Positions 60,154-64,000 of a DNA stretch of 64,000 bases are shown piece by piece. Every line of letters starts with the position of its first letter. The first letter of the stretch is position 1. A model generated the notes under the pieces. It had not been told where the DNA came from and searched no databases. It saw only the letters and a program-made list of their open reading frames with translations. A program made the translations under genes and the position numbers. The stretch covers positions 372,001 through 436,000 of the forward strand of contig NZ_JBHTJI010000042.1 in the NCBI RefSeq assembly GCF_042675665.1, given 5' to 3'. The DNA is from Mariniflexile jejuense. Lineage in GTDB: Bacteria > Bacteroidota > Bacteroidia > Flavobacteriales > Flavobacteriaceae.

Positions 60154-62250
60154 ATGTCTTTAAAAATTACTGTTTCAAAAAAAGTTTTATTCGCTTGCTT
60201 TGTAATTCTTTTAAGTCTCAATTCGTTTTCTCAAAAATTTGAAAAATTCTTCCCAACTAAAGACCTTACAACAGTTGGTGTTTACTACTATCCTGAACAT
60301 TGGAACCCACAACAATGGGAACGCGATTTAAAAAACATAGCTGAAATGGGTTATGAGTTTACCCATTTTGCAGAATTTGCTTGGGCAGAATTAGAACCCC
60401 AAGAAGGTATTTACGATTTTAAATGGCTTGATAAAGCTTTAGAACTTGCAGCAAAATACAAGTTAAAAGTAATTATGTGTACTTCTACAGCTACACCTCC
60501 TGTTTGGTTAGTACGCAAACATCCTGAAGTACTTGCAACAAATGAAGATGGATCAAAAATGGATCATGGCGCACGCCAACATGCTACATTTTCAAGCAAT
60601 TATTACCGCAGCTATTCTATGAAAATGATAGAACAACTAGCTAAAAGATATGGTAATGATAAACGCATTATTGGTTGGCAACTTGATAATGAACCTCGCC
60701 GTTTTCTTGACTATGGCAACGATGCACTTTTGCGTTACCGCGATTGGCTAAAAGAAAAATACAAAACCATTGCTACTTTAAACGAAGCTTGGGGAAACAA
60801 TTTTTGGAGTGGAACGTATACTAATTTTGATGAAATAAATCTGCCTCTTCATCAACAATGGGGCATGAATTTACATTCACAATTAGATCATTATCGTTTT
60901 GCTGATTATGAAACTGCTTCATTTCTTGATGAACAAGCTTTGGAAATCAAAAAACACGCCAGTAAAAACCAATGGATAACATCTAACTACATCCCTATGT
61001 ACGATGTTGGTTATATAGGTATGAGTAAAGAATTAGACTTTGAAGCTTACACACGCTATATGGTATATGGTAGTGATAAAGGCATAGACACCAACGGGTA
61101 TCGTGTTGGCGAATACTCAAGAATTGCTATGGCAAACGACTTTTTTCGCCCATTAAAAGGTATGTATGGCGTTATGGAATTACAACCTGGGCAAGTTAAT
61201 TGGGGTAGTATCAACCCGCAACCATTACCTGGTGCTATGCGTATGTGGTTATGGCATGTTTTTGCAGGCGGCAGTAAATTTACCTGTACCTACAGATACC
61301 GCGCTCCTTTATATGGCTATGAACAATACCATTATGGCATTGTAGGTCCTGATGGTGTTACACAAACTACTGGCGGTAAAGAATTCAGCCAGTTTATAAA
61401 TGAAATTAATTTATTAAGAAAAAAATATAATGCTAAGGCTAATTTACCCGAAGCCTATTTAAAACGTAAAACAGGTATATTGTTTAATACTGATAATGTG
61501 ATGGGTATAAACCTAAATAAACAAACCAACCAATGGCAAACCGAAGACCATTTTTTAAAATATTATAAAGCTGTAAAAGCCTTTGGAGCACCTGTAGATT
61601 TTATTCGCGATACAACTAACTTTTCAAATTACCCTGTTTTAATAGTGCCAGCCTACCAAATGATTGATGAACAAATGATTGCTAAATTAACCGCTTATGC
61701 TAAAAATGGTGGTAATTTAGTATTAAGTTGTCGTTCAGGAATTCAAAACAAAAAAGGTCATTTATGGGAAGCTAAGTTTTATGAACCTATGTGGAAATTG
61801 ATAGGTTCAGAAATTGAATCATACGATTTATTAATGCCTCATGCACCAGGAAAAATTAAATTCAATAACAACGATTTTGAATGGACTAGTTGGGGCGATT
61901 TATTAAAACCATATAAAGACACTGAAACTTGGGCAACTTATAACTCTGAATTCTATTCTGGAACTTCTGCAATTATTTCTAGAAAACTAGGTATAGGCAC
62001 TGTTACTTATATTGGTGTTGATTCTAAAAATGGTGATCTTGAGAAACAAGTATTAATCAAATTATACAACCAACAAAACATTCCTGTTGAAAACTACCCA
62101 GAAGGCGTGATAGTTGAATACCGCGATGGTTTTGGTATTGCAGTAAATTATTCAAACAAACCATATACCATGATTTTACCTCAAAACACTGAAATTTTGA
62201 TTGGTAGTACTACTTTAAAAACCGCCGATGTTTTGGTTTGGAAATATTAA
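60154..62250 (+). CDS. Beta-galactosidase, GH42
   Basis: A 698-residue secreted glycosidase with a signal peptide (hydrophobic 10-25, ending FSQ). The N-terminal TIM barrel carries VGVYYYPEHWNPQQWERDL (41-59), the acid/base Glu180 in WQLDNEPRR and the probable nucleophile Glu342 in MELQPGQVNWG. A trimerisation-type domain (about 420-620) with VLIVPAYQM follows, and a short C-terminal beta domain. This layout is GH42, acting on beta-galactosides such as oligosaccharides from red-algal or plant galactans. It starts a carbohydrate run with the amidohydrolase and GH43 genes. Confidence 0.93.
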   Translation: MSLKITVSKKVLFACFVILLSLNSFSQKFEKFFPTKDLTTVGVYYYPEHWNPQQWERDLKNIAEMGYEFTHFAEFAWAELEPQEGIYDFKWLDKALELAAKYKLKVIMCTSTATPPVWLVRKHPEVLATNEDGSKMDHGARQHATFSSNYYRSYSMKMIEQLAKRYGNDKRIIGWQLDNEPRRFLDYGNDALLRYRDWLKEKYKTIATLNEAWGNNFWSGTYTNFDEINLPLHQQWGMNLHSQLDHYRFADYETASFLDEQALEIKKHASKNQWITSNYIPMYDVGYIGMSKELDFEAYTRYMVYGSDKGIDTNGYRVGEYSRIAMANDFFRPLKGMYGVMELQPGQVNWGSINPQPLPGAMRMWLWHVFAGGSKFTCTYRYRAPLYGYEQYHYGIVGPDGVTQTTGGKEFSQFINEINLLRKKYNAKANLPEAYLKRKTGILFNTDNVMGINLNKQTNQWQTEDHFLKYYKAVKAFGAPVDFIRDTTNFSNYPVLIVPAYQMIDEQMIAKLTAYAKNGGNLVLSCRSGIQNKKGHLWEAKFYEPMWKLIGSEIESYDLLMPHAPGKIKFNNNDFEWTSWGDLLKPYKDTETWATYNSEFYSGTSAIISRKLGIGTVTYIGVDSKNGDLEKQVLIKLYNQQNIPVENYPEGVIVEYRDGFGIAVNYSNKPYTMILPQNTEILIGSTTLKTADVLVWKY

Positions 62251-62268
62251 AAATTTAAAAACATAAAA

Positions 62269-63078
62269 ATGATAATTGACGTACACACACATATAAACAA
62301 CTACCATGAAGACCGTGTTGTTTCTTTAGATGATTGCTTAAACAAGCTAACGGACACCATGTTAGAAAACAACGTAGATTACTCCCTAGTGCTTTCATCT
62401 TACAAAGTAAACGAACACAGACCAAGTACAAAACAAGTAGTTGAAGCTATAAGCGACCGAGATAATTTAGGTGTTGTAGCAGGCATTAGCTATCTTAACT
62501 ACACACACAGAGATTTAAAAGAAATTAGCGACTTTTTAGAAGCTGGACTTATAAAAGGCCTGAAGTTCTATCCAGGTTACGAACCTTTTTATCCTAATGA
62601 TATTAGATTTAAAGTGGTTTACGATATGGCTATTGAATTTGATGTACCCGTCATGTTTCACTCTGGCGATACGTATGCACCAACTGGAAAAGTAAAATAT
62701 TCGCACCCTTTACATATTGATGATTTAGCAGTTGATTATCCCGATTTAAAAATAGTAATTTGCCATGTAGGCAACCCATGGATTAAAGATTGCATGGAAG
62801 TTGTTTACAAAAACAAAAACGTACATGCCGATATTTCTGGATTGGTTCTAGGCGATTTCTCCGATAAATTTGAACGCTACATGAAAACCGAAATTGAAGA
62901 AATGATAACTTATGCTGGCGACCCAAAATATTTACTTTATGGCACAGATTGGCCAATAAGTAATATGAAATCGTATTTAAAATTCATGGATCAACTAGAG
63001 CTTCCTCAAGAAAAAAAGGAATTAATTCTTTGGAAAAATGCTGCTGAACTTTTTAAAATTGATGTAACTAAACTTTAA
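62269..63078 (+). CDS. Amidohydrolase-2 family metal-dependent hydrolase
   Basis: A 269-residue TIM-barrel hydrolase. Metal-binding histidines are in DVHTHINNY (His6, His8), then FHSGDTY (strand 4-5), ICHVGNPW and the conserved Asp in YGTDWPI near 226. The group (amidohydrolase_2) includes decarboxylases and lactonases acting on sugar-acid or aromatic-acid derivatives. Between two glycosidase genes and 18 bp after GH42, it may open a lactone or process a sugar acid released from a polysaccharide; that is inference. Confidence 0.85.
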   Translation: MIIDVHTHINNYHEDRVVSLDDCLNKLTDTMLENNVDYSLVLSSYKVNEHRPSTKQVVEAISDRDNLGVVAGISYLNYTHRDLKEISDFLEAGLIKGLKFYPGYEPFYPNDIRFKVVYDMAIEFDVPVMFHSGDTYAPTGKVKYSHPLHIDDLAVDYPDLKIVICHVGNPWIKDCMEVVYKNKNVHADISGLVLGDFSDKFERYMKTEIEEMITYAGDPKYLLYGTDWPISNMKSYLKFMDQLELPQEKKELILWKNAAELFKIDVTKL

Positions 63079-63105
63079 AAAAACCATAAACTAAATTCAT
63101 TACAT

Positions 63106-64000
63106 ATGTCTTCTTTAAAAAACCTTTCTATCCTAATTGGCTTAACTGTAGCTTCCTTGGGCTTTTCTCAAAACCCTTTAAGTTTTGGAAGTGATATTCT
63201 TACTGCCGACCCATCGGGTCATGTTTGGGCAGATGGTAAAATGTATTTGTATACTTCACATGATGAAGAATGTCAAGAAGACTTTTGGATGAAAGATTGG
63301 CACGTATTTTCGTCTAGCGATTTAATAAACTGGACCGACCATGGCGCATGTTTAAGTGTTGACGATTTATCTTGGGCCGATAATTATGCTTGGGCTCCAG
63401 ATGCTGCCTATAAAAATGGTAAATACTATTTCTGTTTCCCAGCTGGAACAGGTTTTAAAGACCGCGTAAACCCAAAAAACAGTACCAAATGGATGGGTAT
63501 TGGCATGGCAGTAAGCGATTCGCCAACCGGACCATTTAAAGACCCTATTGGAAAACCACTTTGGACAACACCTTATGCAAACGACCCTTGCCTGTTTTTA
63601 GATGATGATGGCGCAGGCTATATATATTTTAATGGTGGTGGCGATTATTATGTTGCAAAGTTAAATGATGATTTATTGAGTGTAAAAGGCGACCTAGTTG
63701 CCATGGATATGGGTGGATACAAACCCAAAAGAGAAGGTCCATGGGTATTTAAAAGAAACAATATTTATTATTACACCATGCCAGAAGACAACCGCATACT
63801 AACCTATTATACAGCAAGCACTCCAATTGGTCCATGGAAATACCAAGGTGTTATTATGAAAGCTGAAGGTGAAAGCAATAACCACCATTCTATTGTTGAG
63901 TTTAATGGTAAATGGATATTATTTTACCACCGTTGGCTTGAAAACGATTTAGATTGCGAAAAAATACAACGTAAAGTATGTGCTGAATTTTTACATTTTA
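63106..64000 (+). CDS. GH43 family glycoside hydrolase (3' end outside window)
   Basis: The frame opens at ATG 63106 and is still open at the window end, so 298 residues are visible. After a signal peptide (MSSLKNLSILIGLTVASLGF-type, ending FSQ) comes a five-bladed propeller: LTADPSGHVWADGKMYLYTS (candidate nucleophile-side Asp near 31), a THDEE-like loop, WAPDAAYKNGKYYF, the pKa-tuning Asp in ANDPCLFLDDDG and the acid Glu in KREGPWVF. This is typical of GH43 arabinofuranosidases, xylosidases or galactan-acting enzymes. Substrate cannot be told; the GH42 neighbour suggests galactan or arabinogalactan. Confidence 0.88.
   Translation, partial: MSSLKNLSILIGLTVASLGFSQNPLSFGSDILTADPSGHVWADGKMYLYTSHDEECQEDFWMKDWHVFSSSDLINWTDHGACLSVDDLSWADNYAWAPDAAYKNGKYYFCFPAGTGFKDRVNPKNSTKWMGIGMAVSDSPTGPFKDPIGKPLWTTPYANDPCLFLDDDGAGYIYFNGGGDYYVAKLNDDLLSVKGDLVAMDMGGYKPKREGPWVFKRNNIYYYTMPEDNRILTYYTASTPIGPWKYQGVIMKAEGESNNHHSIVEFNGKWILFYHRWLENDLDCEKIQRKVCAEFLHF

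Overview
The window is AT-rich chromosomal DNA of a Bacteroidota bacterium, almost certainly a marine member of the Flavobacteriaceae. Four things point there. Gene order matches flavobacterial core genomes (tuf-tRNA-secE-nusG-rplKAJL-rpoBC-DUF3467, rpsU-xer-hpf, folP-cdaA, manA-queD-idi-prfC). The families are typical of the group (BT_3928-like DoxX proteins, DUF1599, DUF2851, DUF3667, DUF3810, DUF4293, DUF4369). Promoters match the Bacteroidota -7 consensus TAnnTTTG. Shine-Dalgarno sequences are almost absent. The genus cannot be resolved from the sequence alone.

Layout. 1-2000: the end of a probable glycosidase, a decayed IS3-family element and tRNA-Arg(ACG), which look like the edge of an accessory region. 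2000-3600: a small sulfur/metal cluster (split YeeE/YedE transporter, DUF2892 protein, HMA protein) with a Crp-like palindrome. 3600-9000: a minus-strand run of clpS, prmA, tpiA, a TlpA-like lipoprotein, a peptide-type ABC permease, a DoxX/thioredoxin-like protein and DUF1599. 9179-12274: folP, a lipoprotein, a c-di-AMP cyclase and DUF3667 on the plus strand. 12281-20734: an ABC exporter, truA, a phosphodiesterase, rho, rpsT with tRNA-Glu, and proS. 20816-26749: an outer-envelope lipoprotein, an OmpP1/FadL porin, folE, a four-helix-bundle protein, cysS and yidD. 26862-28680: an AraC regulator plus short-chain dehydrogenase pair bounded by an 11-bp inverted repeat. 28776-38169: pepD, DUF3810, a DUF4369 lipoprotein, tRNA-Thr, a candidate small RNA, manA-queD-idi, prfC, a YjdI-like ferredoxin and DUF3467. 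38256-51542: the transcription/translation superoperon on the minus strand (four tRNAs, tuf, tRNA-Trp, secE, nusG, rplK, rplA, rplJ, rplL, rpoB, rpoC). 51562-59648: hpf, xer, rpsU, an acyl-CoA dehydrogenase, a helix-hairpin-helix protein, a Na+/alanine symporter, a K+ channel, PspC and DUF2851. 59730-64000: DUF2721, then a carbohydrate cluster (GH42 beta-galactosidase, amidohydrolase, GH43 enzyme cut by the window end).

Most of the window is housekeeping DNA. The non-coding signals carry most of the interest. Three dispersed copies of a structured repeat have conserved ends and changing but base-paired hairpins; it resembles, from memory, the Flavo-1 RNA motif. Heptamer or octamer tandem repeats sit directly upstream of several genes. 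A promoter-hairpin-terminator unit could encode a small RNA of about 180 nt. rpsU has a strong Shine-Dalgarno in a genome that otherwise lacks them, and tRNA-Arg shows a paired change at its D-loop/T-loop contact. I found no CRISPR array, rRNA, defence system or biosynthetic cluster. No wholly new multi-gene system is evident.
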